Made by a program: the position numbers and the translations under genes. The notes beneath the pieces are model-generated. The model saw only the letters and a list, made by a program, of their open reading frames with translations. It did no database searches and was not told the origin of the DNA. From positions 1-48,974 of the forward strand of contig LFSK01000211.1 in the NCBI GenBank assembly GCA_001512555.1: 48,974 bases of DNA, given 5' to 3'. The stretch is from Clostridiaceae bacterium DTU059. Its GTDB lineage: Bacteria > Bacillota > Clostridia > DSM-8532. Shown here one piece after another: positions 38,882 to 48,974 of the stretch (position 1 is the stretch's first letter; every line of letters begins with the position of its first letter).

Positions 38882-40078
38882 TCAGGTTCTGTAGGAGCCG
38901 TTTATCCTGATATAATCGTTGGTAAGGTCGCATGTCCACATCCTGTCAGCCACGGTACCCTGATTCATGTCAAGGGTGATGACCACTTCCGGAGCCCTGA
39001 GTATTTCAAGAGCCGTCTCTTCATCGAAGGGAACACCCGTGCCGTTTTTACAGACCGTGAGATTCCCCAGACTGATATCCAGTTTGTCAGGGTCAAACTC
39101 TGCTCCTGAATAGCCGGCTGCTGTGATAATCCTGCCCCAGTTTGCGTCGCATCCGAAGATGGCTGTTTTAACCAGAGGCGATTTGGCTATGGCATTTAGT
39201 ATCAGATGGGCTGTATTTCTATCCGGGGCATTTTTCACATGGATTTCTATAAGTTTTGTAGCGCCTTCCCCGTCCCTTGCCAGCATCTTGGCCAGCTCGG
39301 TGGCCATAGCCCTTAAAGAGTTCTCGAAGGCACTGTAGGCAGGTCCCTCATCATCAATTACCGGATTACCGGCCAGGCCATTTGCCAGGATCAATACCTT
39401 GTCACATACGCTGGTATCGCCATCAACAGAAATGCGGTTGAAGGATGAGTCTGCCACGCTTCTGAGGGCTCTGTCCAGCATCTTGCGGCTGATATTGGCG
39501 TCGGTTGTTATAACTGATATCATGGTGGCCATGTTGGGATGGATCATACCCGATCCCTTGGCCATACCGCCAATGGTTATGGTGTGCCCTTCGTAATCAT
39601 AAACCAGGGAAGATTCCTTGGGGAATGTGTCGGTGGTCATGATGGCCTGAGCGGCACTATTGCCACCGTCTGGGGAGAGAGACCTGAAGGCATCTGCCAG
39701 ACCGGCTTCTATCTTGTTCATATCCAGCCTGTAACCGATGACACCTGTGGAACCAAGAAGCACATCCTCAGCCTCGCAATCGACCAGTTGTGAAACCAGC
39801 CTTGCCATTTCAAAGGCATCCCGGTCTCCATCCTCACCAACGCAGGCATTGGCACAACCGCTGTTTATGGCAACAGCCCGTGCAGTGCCACGGCTGGCAA
39901 CCTTCCTGGACCATTTCAGGGAATGCCCCTTCACCACATTCTTCGTAAATATGCCGGCGCAGGTGGCCGGGACATCGGAAACAACAAGAGCCAGATCCTT
40001 TTCACCACTTTTCTTAATACCACATGCCACTCCTGCTGCCTGAAATCCCAAAGGTGCGGTTACTCCAGTTTTTGCCAT
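38882..40078 (-). CDS. argJ: Bifunctional glutamate N-acetyltransferase / ornithine acetyltransferase
   Basis: GGMAKGSGMIHPNMATMISVITTDA (autocleavage region), GCDANWGRI. Start at ATG 40078 with GGAGG 10 nt upstream. Confidence 0.95.
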   Translation of the reverse strand: MAKTGVTAPLGFQAAGVACGIKKSGEKDLALVVSDVPATCAGIFTKNVVKGHSLKWSRKVASRGTARAVAINSGCANACVGEDGDRDAFEMARLVSQLVDCEAEDVLLGSTGVIGYRLDMNKIEAGLADAFRSLSPDGGNSAAQAIMTTDTFPKESSLVYDYEGHTITIGGMAKGSGMIHPNMATMISVITTDANISRKMLDRALRSVADSSFNRISVDGDTSVCDKVLILANGLAGNPVIDDEGPAYSAFENSLRAMATELAKMLARDGEGATKLIEIHVKNAPDRNTAHLILNAIAKSPLVKTAIFGCDANWGRIITAAGYSGAEFDPDKLDISLGNLTVCKNGTGVPFDEETALEILRAPEVVITLDMNQGTVADRMWTCDLTNDYIRINGSYRT

Positions 40079-40190
40079 GATACCATCCTCCAAATCTCCA
40101 TTTGCTGAAAATCAACAGGCTTTTTTGATTGGTTAGATTATACATTAACCAAAACCGGCAGGCAAGAAGAGGGTTCAGTACAAGAGCGGG

Positions 40191-42470
40191 CTATAGCCGT
40201 TCGATGGTGTAATGATCAAGATTTGCACTTTGTAGCACCGAAGGAAGGTGCGACAGGGAGCAGAATATGGACAGATCATGAAGGGGGCGGGTTACGGCGG
40301 TGTAGAAAAGACCTGTCTCGTCGGGATTGGAATAATCATTTTCATTCGGAATGACTATCATGGCTGAATCGAACTCAAGGCCCTTGGCTAGATAGGCGGG
40401 CATGACCATGATGCCTTCCAGACCATACTCGAAATCCTCGTCCATTAACCTGAAGGGCAGGGGGTTCTTGTTCGCCTGCTTTTGAAGAGCTTTATAAATA
40501 AGTTTTGCCTCTGCCAGGGTTCTGGTGATAATAGCCGCTGTTTTGTATTTCTTATCGGTGAGCAGGGCTAAAGCGTCCGCCAGGGCATGGCAAAGCCGCG
40601 GATAATCACCGCATAGTATAAGCCGGGGCTTTTCTCCGTGGCGTCCGAAATACTCGCCCTCAGGCAGATTCAGAAAGCCTGCGGCAAACCGGTTGATTTC
40701 CACGGTGGAGCGGTAGCTTTTATTAAGCTGCATAAACTCATAGTCATCTGGAGAGACCAACCGGGCAATATCATCGAGGCTTCCGCCCGAGGCATAGGGG
40801 CTGATGTTCTGGTTCATATCTCCAAGAATGGTAATCCCGGCAGAGGGGAAAAGCCGTGCCAGGCTCTTCATCTGAAGCGGTGAGTAATCCTGTGCCTCAT
40901 CCACGATCAGATGTTTCACTGTCATATCCGGCATGGTTTCTCCCAGCATCAGTGAGAGATAAAGTATGGGTCCTGCATCCTCAAAAGCTATAATACCATT
41001 GTCTATATTTTCAAGAGTATAGCTCCTTGCCGCATGGATAATGGAGCTTTCCGGGCTGTCCTGATCAGTTATACAGGCGTTCCAGGCGGTATCGTCCTCA
41101 AAAAGTCTCCTGTAAAGCGTGAGGGCACCAACCGAGAAGATCCTTTCAATCTGTTTCTTAAGAGGTTCCAATTCCTTCCTGAGTTTAAGCTTTGAGAGAG
41201 CCTGAGCCTCTCTGGTGCTGAGGTACCCATCCCCCTCCAGGAGTTCATTGGCCTTCTGGCGCTGTTGCTGTCTTTTTAATGGTTTGATCAGATCATTAAT
41301 CCTGGTTTCCATTCTCTTGAGCCTGGCTGCAGGGGCCATGCCTGAAAAATCGTGATGGAAGAGTTGGGACAGATCCTCTGCTGTTATTAGGGTTCGTTCC
41401 TTGAAAACGATATCCTCAAACAGGAAGAAATGTTCAAGGGCATATTGAAAAAAGCGTTCTACTATTTTGAGAAAAGCAGTGGATGACTTAAACCGGATAA
41501 CCTCACGCATTGTTCTGCCATAGGGCGTGTGGGAGATGTTAAGAATCTGCTCCATGAGCTGGGGATGGGTTTGGATTTTTAGATTCTGCACAGGCATGTA
41601 TTTCCTTAAAATGGATGTAAAGGTTACTCCCTTGATTTCATCCTCACCCAACTCGGGCAGAACATCGGACAGATAGTCTCCCAGTATATCAGTGGAGGAC
41701 ATGATGACAAGATTCTCCGACCGGATGTGTTTCTTGTGCCGATACAGAAGATAGGAAGCCCGGTGCATGGCAACCGATGTCTTGCCGCTTCCCGCAGCGC
41801 CCTGAATGGCTAAAAGCCGTGAAGTCTCGTTGCGTATAGCAGCGTTCTGCTCCTTTTGAATGGTGGAAACAATATTTCTTAGTTTGGCTGCTGCATTGGA
41901 GGCCAGCATCTCCTGCAGTATCTCATCCCCGATAGCCAGGCTGGAGTCAAAGAAATAGATTAAGCGACCGCCCTCAATCCTGTATTGTCTTTTCAGGGTT
42001 AACTGGCCGTTGATCCGTCCCGCCGGGCACAGGTAGAATGCCGGACCCGTCTCGAAATCGTAGAACAGGCTGCAAATGGGGGCACGCCAGTCATAGACCA
42101 GGATCTTCATGGTATCCTCATCGGTGAGCGAATTGATGCCTATATATATCTGTTCCGGGTCGGAACCCTCTTCGGCAAAATCGATCCTTGCGAAATAGGG
42201 GGAAGAAAGCTGTCGATCCAGTCGAACTATATCCTTCCTGGTCTGCTTTGACCAGGAAATGTTCTGCTTCAAAAGACCGATGTGCTGCATGAAATCCGAA
42301 ATGCTTTCCAGGTCGGTTATTGCCCGGGATTCCTCCCACATACTCTTGTTTATATCTGCCTGCTGATGAATCAGATAATCCTTTTCAGCAAGTTTCTTTT
42401 TCAGAAGCGACGATATGAATGAAAGGGTTTTATCCAGGTGCCGGGATTCAGACTTCCAGTCAGGGTGCAT
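40191..42470 (-). CDS. HelD-like superfamily I helicase
   Basis: N-terminal coiled coil, YIGINSLTDEDTMKILVYDWRAPICSLFYDFETGPA, Walker A GAAGSGKTSVAMHRASYLLY, DEAQDYSPLQM, C-terminal FYTAVTRPLHDL. Confidence 0.92.
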   Translation of the reverse strand: MHPDWKSESRHLDKTLSFISSLLKKKLAEKDYLIHQQADINKSMWEESRAITDLESISDFMQHIGLLKQNISWSKQTRKDIVRLDRQLSSPYFARIDFAEEGSDPEQIYIGINSLTDEDTMKILVYDWRAPICSLFYDFETGPAFYLCPAGRINGQLTLKRQYRIEGGRLIYFFDSSLAIGDEILQEMLASNAAAKLRNIVSTIQKEQNAAIRNETSRLLAIQGAAGSGKTSVAMHRASYLLYRHKKHIRSENLVIMSSTDILGDYLSDVLPELGEDEIKGVTFTSILRKYMPVQNLKIQTHPQLMEQILNISHTPYGRTMREVIRFKSSTAFLKIVERFFQYALEHFFLFEDIVFKERTLITAEDLSQLFHHDFSGMAPAARLKRMETRINDLIKPLKRQQQRQKANELLEGDGYLSTREAQALSKLKLRKELEPLKKQIERIFSVGALTLYRRLFEDDTAWNACITDQDSPESSIIHAARSYTLENIDNGIIAFEDAGPILYLSLMLGETMPDMTVKHLIVDEAQDYSPLQMKSLARLFPSAGITILGDMNQNISPYASGGSLDDIARLVSPDDYEFMQLNKSYRSTVEINRFAAGFLNLPEGEYFGRHGEKPRLILCGDYPRLCHALADALALLTDKKYKTAAIITRTLAEAKLIYKALQKQANKNPLPFRLMDEDFEYGLEGIMVMPAYLAKGLEFDSAMIVIPNENDYSNPDETGLFYTAVTRPLHDLSIFCSLSHLPSVLQSANLDHYTIERL

Positions 42471-42743
42471 GGTAACCTCCTGTGGTTCGTTGGCTCGTAC
42501 TTATATTATGTGTAAAGATTGTACCAAACTCATTGAGAATAATACAGTCTTACAACATACCAAAAAATAGTGTAGAATAAAACTGAGGGAGACGACGGCT
42601 TACCATGGCGTGCTCCAGAAATGGTATGATTTGCATTTATGCCTGTTGGATGAGATAATAATAAGAATGGGCTAATGAAGAATACACGCCGGAGGGATAT
42701 TCCCCGGAATATTCGTCGAAAATGTGTATCGGAGATGATATCT

Positions 42744-43046
42744 TTGAATCCCAAACTCAAGGACAAATCAACAGACAGGCTTTTTGAAGCCATTCTGTCA
42801 TTAGAGACCATTGAAGAATGCTACAGGTTTTTTGAGGATCTTGTTACGGTTGCTGAGATCAAGGCTTTTGCTCAGCGCTTTGAAGTGGCTGGCATGCTGA
42901 TGGATAAAAAAACATATAAAGAGATCCACAGCAAAACAGGGGCCAGTGAGGCTACCATCAGCCGGGTTAACAAATCCCTCTTTTATGGTGCGGATGGTTA
43001 CAAGCTGATTCTGGAACGTCTCAGGGAAAGAGAGAAAAAGGACTAA
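42744..43046 (+). CDS. YerC/YecD family TrpR-related protein
   Basis: AILSLETIEECYRFFEDLVTVAEIKAFAQRFEVAGMLMDKKTYKEIHSKTGASEATISRVNKSL; TTG start at 42744 with GGAG ~9 nt upstream. Confidence 0.88.
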   Translation: MNPKLKDKSTDRLFEAILSLETIEECYRFFEDLVTVAEIKAFAQRFEVAGMLMDKKTYKEIHSKTGASEATISRVNKSLFYGADGYKLILERLREREKKD

Positions 43047-43081
43047 AGCTTTGTTCTGCCGCGAAAGGATGGAATTGATAG

Positions 43082-45817
43082 ATGGCAAATATTCTGGAAA
43101 AGATTTTCGGAAGCTATTCCGAAAGGGAACTCAAACGCATAATGCCCATAGTGGAATCCATAGAAGCAATGGAACCTGAGATCAGGGCTCTTACCGATGC
43201 CCAACTCAGAGCAAAGACAGACGAGTTCAAAGAACGGCTGGCAAATGGCGAGACCCTTGATGATATTCTTCCCGAAGCCTTTGCGGTGGTTAGAGAAGCC
43301 GCCCACAGGGTTATAGGGGAGAGGCATTTTAAGGTTCAGCTCATGGGTGGTATCATTCTTCACCAGGGAAGAATAGCCGAGATGAAGACCGGTGAAGGAA
43401 AAACCCTGACGGCAACCCTTCCTCTCTATCTTAACGCCCTTGAAGGCAAGGGTGCCCATCTTGTAACGGTGAACGATTACCTGGCCAAATATCAGGCCGA
43501 GCTCATGGGCAAGATTTATAACTTCCTCGGGCTTTCGGTGGGTGTTATTGTTCATGGCATGGACAATAATGCCAGGCGTAATGCCTACCATTGCGATATC
43601 ACCTATGGAACCAACAACGAGTTTGGATTTGACTACCTCCGTGACAACATGGTGGTTTACAAGGAAAACATGGTACAACGCGACCTGCATTATGCCATTG
43701 TAGACGAGGTAGACTCCATACTTATTGATGAGGCCAGAACTCCTTTGATCATTTCCGGGCAGGGGGAAGAGTCAACCGAGTTGTACGAGCGTGCCGACAG
43801 GCTGGTTCGCAGGATGAAAAAGGTGGTCTTTAAGGAGACAGATGACAAGCAGTTTGCCGATGACGTGGACGCCGATTATATAGTTGATGAAAAAGCACAT
43901 ACTGCCACCCTGACAGCCAGGGGCGTAAAAAAGGCCGAGGAGTTCTTCAACATTGAAAACCTCTCGGATATCGAAAATATGACTATTTCCCATCACGTCA
44001 ACCAGGCCTTGAAGGCCTACGGACTCATGAAGAGGGATGTGGATTATGTCATCAAGGATGGAGAGATCATCATTGTTGACGAATTCACAGGTCGCCTCAT
44101 GTATGGCCGCAGGTACAGCGACGGGCTGCATCAGGCCATTGAGGCAAAAGAGGGTGTCAAGGTGGAGCGGGAGAGCAAGACCCTGGCCACCATCACCTTC
44201 CAGAACTACTTCAGGATGTACCGCAAGCTGGCGGGAATGACCGGTACAGCCCTCACCGAGGAGCAGGAGTTCCGTGCCATATACAAACTTGACGTCATTC
44301 CTATTCCCACCAATCTTCCGGTGATAAGGATTGATCATCCCGATGTGGTTTTTAAGAGCAAAGCTGGCAAGTTCTCTGCTGTTGTTCAGGATATCGTGGA
44401 TAGCCATAAGAAGGGTCAGCCTGTTCTGGTGGGTACCATTTCCATTGAGACCTCTGAGATGCTGAGCAATATTCTCCGGAAGAACGGAATCAGGCATAAT
44501 GTGCTCAATGCAAAACATCACGACAAGGAAGCAGAAATCATAGCCCAGGCCGGTAAGCTTGGAGCTGTAACCATTTCCACCAACATGGCCGGACGCGGTA
44601 CCGACATAAAGCTGGGGGGCAATCCCGAGTTCCTTGCAAAGCAGGAAATGCGAAAAATGGGTATGGATGAGCAGCTCATTATGGCCTCGGTAAGCTATAA
44701 CGAGACAGACGATCAGGAAATTATTAAAGCCCGCCAGATATTCAAAGAGCTTCACGATAAGTATAAGGTTCAAACCGACAAGGAGAAGGAACAGGTTATA
44801 AAGGCCGGGGGTCTTAAGATCATAGGCACCGAGCGCCATGAGTCCCGACGCATAGATAATCAGCTTCGCGGACGTTCAGGCCGTCAGGGAGACCCGGGTG
44901 AATCCAGGTTTTACATCTCCCTGGAAGATGATCTGATGCGTCTCTTCGGCTCCGAAAGGATGCTGAGGATGGTGGATATGCTGGGGTTGGAGGAGAATCA
45001 GCCCATCGAGGCCAAGATGCTGTCCAATGCTATTGAAAGCGCCCAAAAGAGGATTGAGGGCATTAACTTCCAAAGAAGAAAGAGTGTCCTTCAATATGAC
45101 GATGTTATGAACAAACAGCGTGAGGTTATCTATAGTGAGCGCTATAAGGTTCTGAACGGTGAAAATCTGAAGGGCAATATAATGAATATGATCGACTCGG
45201 TATCCGCCAACATTGTGGACATGTACTGCAGCGATGAAACCCCGCCCGATGACTGGGATCTTGCGTCAATGATCACTTATGCGGAAAGCATTCTTATTCC
45301 CAGGGGATATTTGAAGCTGAAAGATATCGATCTTGAAACCGTTACAACCGATTACCTGAAAGAAATTATCCGCAAAAAGGCCAGGGAGATCTATGAGGAG
45401 AAGGAAAACGAATTTGGCGAAGAACTCATGCGTGAGTTGGAACGCCGGGTGCTTCTGCGGGCTGTAGACGAGAAGTGGATGGATCACATCGATGCCATGG
45501 ATCAGCTCAAATACGGTATAGGTCTTCGTGCATACGGGCAAAAGGATCCCGTTGTTGAATACAAGCGTGAAGGCTTCGATATGTTCGATGAAATGATAAG
45601 AAACATCCAGCAGGATACAGTTAAGATGTTGCTCCATATCAAGAAGGAGAATATTGTAGTACAAAGACAGCAGGTTGCCAGGGAAACCTCAGCCATCCAT
45701 GGTGAAACACAAAGGACAAGAGAGCCCAAAAAACGTGAGGCTACCAAGGTTGGCAGAAACGACCCCTGTCCCTGCGGCAGCGGGAAAAAATATAAAAAGT
45801 GCTGCGGAAGCAATTAG
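43082..45817 (+). CDS. secA: Preprotein translocase ATPase SecA
   Basis: [55 protein letters not shown]-terminal zinc motif [17 protein letters not shown]. Confidence 0.98.
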   Translation: MANILEKIFGSYSERELKRIMPIVESIEAMEPEIRALTDAQLRAKTDEFKERLANGETLDDILPEAFAVVREAAHRVIGERHFKVQLMGGIILHQGRIAEMKTGEGKTLTATLPLYLNALEGKGAHLVTVNDYLAKYQAELMGKIYNFLGLSVGVIVHGMDNNARRNAYHCDITYGTNNEFGFDYLRDNMVVYKENMVQRDLHYAIVDEVDSILIDEARTPLIISGQGEESTELYERADRLVRRMKKVVFKETDDKQFADDVDADYIVDEKAHTATLTARGVKKAEEFFNIENLSDIENMTISHHVNQALKAYGLMKRDVDYVIKDGEIIIVDEFTGRLMYGRRYSDGLHQAIEAKEGVKVERESKTLATITFQNYFRMYRKLAGMTGTALTEEQEFRAIYKLDVIPIPTNLPVIRIDHPDVVFKSKAGKFSAVVQDIVDSHKKGQPVLVGTISIETSEMLSNILRKNGIRHNVLNAKHHDKEAEIIAQAGKLGAVTISTNMAGRGTDIKLGGNPEFLAKQEMRKMGMDEQLIMASVSYNETDDQEIIKARQIFKELHDKYKVQTDKEKEQVIKAGGLKIIGTERHESRRIDNQLRGRSGRQGDPGESRFYISLEDDLMRLFGSERMLRMVDMLGLEENQPIEAKMLSNAIESAQKRIEGINFQRRKSVLQYDDVMNKQREVIYSERYKVLNGENLKGNIMNMIDSVSANIVDMYCSDETPPDDWDLASMITYAESILIPRGYLKLKDIDLETVTTDYLKEIIRKKAREIYEEKENEFGEELMRELERRVLLRAVDEKWMDHIDAMDQLKYGIGLRAYGQKDPVVEYKREGFDMFDEMIRNIQQDTVKMLLHIKKENIVVQRQQVARETSAIHGETQRTREPKKREATKVGRNDPCPCGSGKKYKKCCGSN

Positions 45818-45840
45818 CAGATTCCGATATAACGAACAGA

Positions 45841-45865
45841 AACGGGGAGATTTCCCCGTTTTTTT
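45841..45865 (+). terminator. Rho-independent terminator after secA
   Basis: AACGGGG agattt CCCCGTT followed by TTTTT. Confidence 0.92.
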
Positions 45866-46111
45866 GTAGGCTTCACATCTGATCCGGTAAAAAATTTGCG
45901 GTTTGCTTGTTTGTATACTTTTCTTTGAAGAATGCAAGCGCATTTTTATATAAGAAGCATAAATAAACCCTCGACACCTATTGTGAAAAAGTTACGAAAA
46001 GTGATACAATAAATGAGAATTGGGAAAAAGCCAGAAATTTTTAATGCGAAAAGTGTTGCAGTAATGGTAATCTATGCATATTGAGGGTATAATGTTCTTT
46101 GGAGGGGTTTT

Positions 46112-47287
46112 ATGTTTGATATCAAAGAGGAAATGAAGCATTTTAAACCTATTGATTTGATCAATTTGCGTCAAAAACTTGGTCAGATCCCAGAGGACAT
46201 GCAAAATGCCATCGAATTGTATAACAAGGCTCTTGAAGATGTGGCCAGTCGCAATGAAGACATGGCCATCATAGCACTCAAGAAAGCCATTGCCATATAT
46301 CCTGCTTTCTATGAGGCCATGAACCTGATGGGGGTCTGCTATGAAAGCCTCGGGGATGAGGAAAATGCCCGTATAATGTTCAGTAAAGTTATTGAAATGG
46401 AAGACAGCAGTATCCGGGCACAACAATATCTTGACAGGCTGGATGGAATAGAGGAAGGCAAAGCTTCCGGGGCTGTCAGGAACAAGAAACGGGAAAAAAG
46501 CGCGGTTGTTTCGTGGATTAGCCGTGGATTGTCCCCGGAGAAGTCGGCTCCCTTTTATCTGAAATACATATTGGGTTTTGTAGTTGGCGTGATTGCCATG
46601 GGTGTCCTGTGGCTGCTCATGCCAGCCGATAAGCCACTCATCCATATCAGTCCCAGGGTGGACGGCAGTCAGCAGGTTCAGGTTCTTAAGGACGATAATG
46701 ACAGGTTGAACCAGATTATCGATGAGCTAACCGCAAGTCTGGAAGAATCCAATCAAAAGGAGAGCAAGCTCCGCGACGAGCTGGTTCAATATCAGGAATG
46801 GAGCAAAACACTTCGGCAACTGGACATGCTTTCTGTGGCGGGCAAGTACAGGGAAGTGGTTGTGGAAGTTGAAAAACTGGATGGACTGACCATTCCTCCC
46901 GAGATTGAGACTGAAATCATGCTCCTCTATGATACCTGCAAGCCGAAGGCCATTAATCAGATCTATGAATCGGCAAGGGGCATATACAACAGCAATGCGA
47001 CCAATAAGAGCAAGGATGTGTACAGGCAGTCGGCGGATGAATTTAAAATGGCCATCAGGATCATGGAGGAACTTGAAGAAGAGAACAAACCCAACAACAT
47101 GCTTCAGATTTATTATTATGGAGGAAAGGCCATCGCCCTGTCAGAATATCCTTCCAAGGAAGAAGCCCACCAGGAGGCATTGGACTGCTTTAATACCATT
47201 ATTGACATTGCACCCAATTCGGACTATGCATATTATTCCAAGCTCAGAATTAACGAGATAGAATCGGGCAGACCTGTAAAGCCCTGA
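46112..47287 (+). CDS. TPR-repeat protein with a single central TM helix and coiled coil
   Basis: TPR-like ALKKAIAIYPAFYEAMNLMGVCYESLGDEENARIMF; TM YILGFVVGVIAMGVLWLLM; second TPR-like region at the C-terminus. Confidence 0.8.
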   Translation: MFDIKEEMKHFKPIDLINLRQKLGQIPEDMQNAIELYNKALEDVASRNEDMAIIALKKAIAIYPAFYEAMNLMGVCYESLGDEENARIMFSKVIEMEDSSIRAQQYLDRLDGIEEGKASGAVRNKKREKSAVVSWISRGLSPEKSAPFYLKYILGFVVGVIAMGVLWLLMPADKPLIHISPRVDGSQQVQVLKDDNDRLNQIIDELTASLEESNQKESKLRDELVQYQEWSKTLRQLDMLSVAGKYREVVVEVEKLDGLTIPPEIETEIMLLYDTCKPKAINQIYESARGIYNSNATNKSKDVYRQSADEFKMAIRIMEELEEENKPNNMLQIYYYGGKAIALSEYPSKEEAHQEALDCFNTIIDIAPNSDYAYYSKLRINEIESGRPVKP

Positions 47288-47310
47288 TGAGTGATAGTTC
47301 CAAGAGTGAA

Positions 47311-47344
47311 AAAGGCGGTTGAACCGTACGGTTCAACCGCCTTT
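47311..47344. terminator. Bidirectional terminator candidate between convergent genes (perfect palindrome)
   Basis: AAAGGCGGTTGAACCGTACGGTTCAACCGCCTTT, 34-nt perfect palindrome between a + strand TPR gene and the - strand pfp-type gene. Confidence 0.85.
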
Positions 47345-47352
47345 CAAATTCC

Positions 47353-48612
47353 TCAATCAACCTTTGCAGGTACTTTTTTAAGCTTTGCAAAACGGGGGAG
47401 GCCATCCTCAAAGGGAGGACGGGAGTCGCCCTGAATAAGGGGAAGAGCATAATCAATGAACTCCTGGGTCAGACCAGTACCGTTTTCATTAATCCATTCC
47501 CTGGGAATCTTCTTTTCTGTATTGGCTACCTCTGAAAGATCAACCAATACATAATTGCATTTATAGTCGCCGTCTTCGTCAGTGGTTCTTTCGTAAGCCA
47601 CCATACGGTCTGTTGCACCCTCAAGGGCAAATTGAACAGCTTTTTGACCGGCTGTGAATGCCTCTTCCACATCGGTTGCAGATGCACAGTGAGCGGCGCA
47701 TCTCTGAAGAAGAGAGAATTCTATGGCTCTGGTCTTGCATTTGAGTTCCTTTTTCAGGACAGCGGCAAGCACCTGGCCAACCCCGCCAAGCTGTGCGTGG
47801 CCGAAGGAGTCTTTTTCTTTTGCCATATCGGAGCCATACTCAGAGATATATTTGCCGTTCTTATCGCGGATACCTTCCGATACAGCGACGATGACCTTAC
47901 CCTTTTTCTCTTCATAAACCTTTTTGCAATCAGAAATGAACTTGTCCATATCAAATTCGATTTCAGGAAGATAGATCAGGTCAGGGCCTGCTCCCTTGTA
48001 GGCTGCCAAGGCCGTTGCGGCTGTGAGCCATCCTGCATTTCTTCCCATAACCTCAAGAACACAGACCATGGGGGTGTCATAAACCCTGGCGTCATGGTAG
48101 ACTTCCATGGTTGCGGTTGCCACATACTTTGCAGCACTGCCGTAGCCAGGGCAATGGTCAGTGGCATACAGGTCGTTATCGATGGTCTTTGGAACACCGA
48201 TCACGCGGCACTCGTAACCAGCTTTTTGCATGAACTTGCTGACCTTGTTGCAGGTATCCATGGAGTCATTTCCGCCATTATAGAAGAAATAACGGATATC
48301 ATATTTTTTGAATACCTCAAGAAGACGATTGTAGTCGGTGGGATCCTCATCCGGATCGGCCAGCTTATAGCGTACTGAACCCAGAGCTGATGAAGGGGTG
48401 GTTTTTAACAGTTCAAGCTCCTTCCAATCCTCCAGCGACATATTGTAGAAATTTTCTTCAAGTATGCCACGGATGCCATGAGCTGCACCGTATACCTTGA
48501 GTATGTTGTCCGCTTTGAGAGCCTCGGTGATAACGCCTGCTGCGCTGGCATTGATTACCGAAGTGGGGCCGCCGGACTGACCAAATATCGCGTTTCCTAC
48601 CAGTTCTGACAT
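47353..48612 (-). CDS. 6-phosphofructokinase, probable PPi-dependent type
   Basis: FGQSGGPTSVINAS, FYNGGNDSMDTCNKVS, GVPKTIDNDL (PKTIDND typical of PPi-dependent forms), EVMGRNAGWLTAA; RBS AGGAGG. Confidence 0.92.
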   Translation of the reverse strand: MSELVGNAIFGQSGGPTSVINASAAGVITEALKADNILKVYGAAHGIRGILEENFYNMSLEDWKELELLKTTPSSALGSVRYKLADPDEDPTDYNRLLEVFKKYDIRYFFYNGGNDSMDTCNKVSKFMQKAGYECRVIGVPKTIDNDLYATDHCPGYGSAAKYVATATMEVYHDARVYDTPMVCVLEVMGRNAGWLTAATALAAYKGAGPDLIYLPEIEFDMDKFISDCKKVYEEKKGKVIVAVSEGIRDKNGKYISEYGSDMAKEKDSFGHAQLGGVGQVLAAVLKKELKCKTRAIEFSLLQRCAAHCASATDVEEAFTAGQKAVQFALEGATDRMVAYERTTDEDGDYKCNYVLVDLSEVANTEKKIPREWINENGTGLTQEFIDYALPLIQGDSRPPFEDGLPRFAKLKKVPAKVD

Positions 48613-48974
48613 GAATTTTTTCCTCCTATCGTTTTGTGTTTTAGATTATGTTAAATGCATTAATAGCAAAGCTATCGAAAATGAAAATTACCATAAAGCC
48701 CCTGCCCTCATATTATCCTTAATCGCCAAATGCCGCTAATTCGGAAGGGCTGCTGTAAAATGGCATAAAATTCAGACTTTAATATACCATAAAGAACCCC
48801 TGGACGCAATGCGATAATCAATTACATGTAAGGTGTTTCCGGTCAAAAGAGGGAGATGGGGGAATTTGCTCAGCAACATGTGGATCTGACCGGACAGAAT
48901 ACCGCGTTATTCGGTGTCAATACTTTTTGAATATTTCACCCTAAATGGGTCAAATTTATCGCATGAAAATTTCA

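Noticed and set aside
43772-44839. 355-aa minus-strand ORF inside secA
   Set aside because: Antisense shadow ORF of a highly conserved gene; no recognisable protein features.
47632-48378. 248-aa plus-strand ORF antisense to the phosphofructokinase gene
   Set aside because: Shadow ORF; the minus-strand gene has clear motifs and RBS.
47353-48612. Unusual GGNDSMDT motif in the phosphofructokinase
   Set aside because: Probably ordinary for this PPi-type clade; not treated as novel.
1-48974. CRISPR arrays, tRNA/rRNA genes, integrases/transposases, phage genes
   Set aside because: Looked for and not seen; no regularly spaced repeats and no mobile-element proteins in the ORF track.

Overview
The window is mostly a chromosomal housekeeping segment from a low-to-mid GC Firmicute, probably Clostridia. 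No rRNA, tRNA, CRISPR array, prophage or intact mobile element was found. Recognisable genes include trxA, a cyclophilin lipoprotein, aconitase / NADP-isocitrate dehydrogenase / citrate synthase, two TrkA-like RCK proteins, smc-ftsY, serA, ppk, asnA, rimO-pgsA, rpsO-pnp, an ECF S-component, glgA-nth, an extended FtsA-like protein, a GAF-GGDEF protein, cheW, argJ, a HelD-like helicase, yerC-secA and a PPi-type phosphofructokinase. The noncoding DNA holds the most interesting signals. These are: (i) a tandem glycine riboswitch in front of serA; (ii) a tetrahydrofolate riboswitch in front of a folate-type ECF S-component; (iii) a 34-aa, strongly amphipathic small ORF (3365-3469), absent from the ORF track, behind an unassigned structured leader; (iv) a ~94-nt near-continuous hairpin between rpsO and pnp; (v) a perfect 18-bp palindrome filling the -35/-10 spacer of an apparently leaderless marR gene, with a 17/18 copy before the adjacent flavin-oxidoreductase-like gene; (vi) relics of a dispersed GTCATTGCGAG...GAAGCAATCT-type repeat. 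All calls were made by reading the sequence. No database search or folding program was run.
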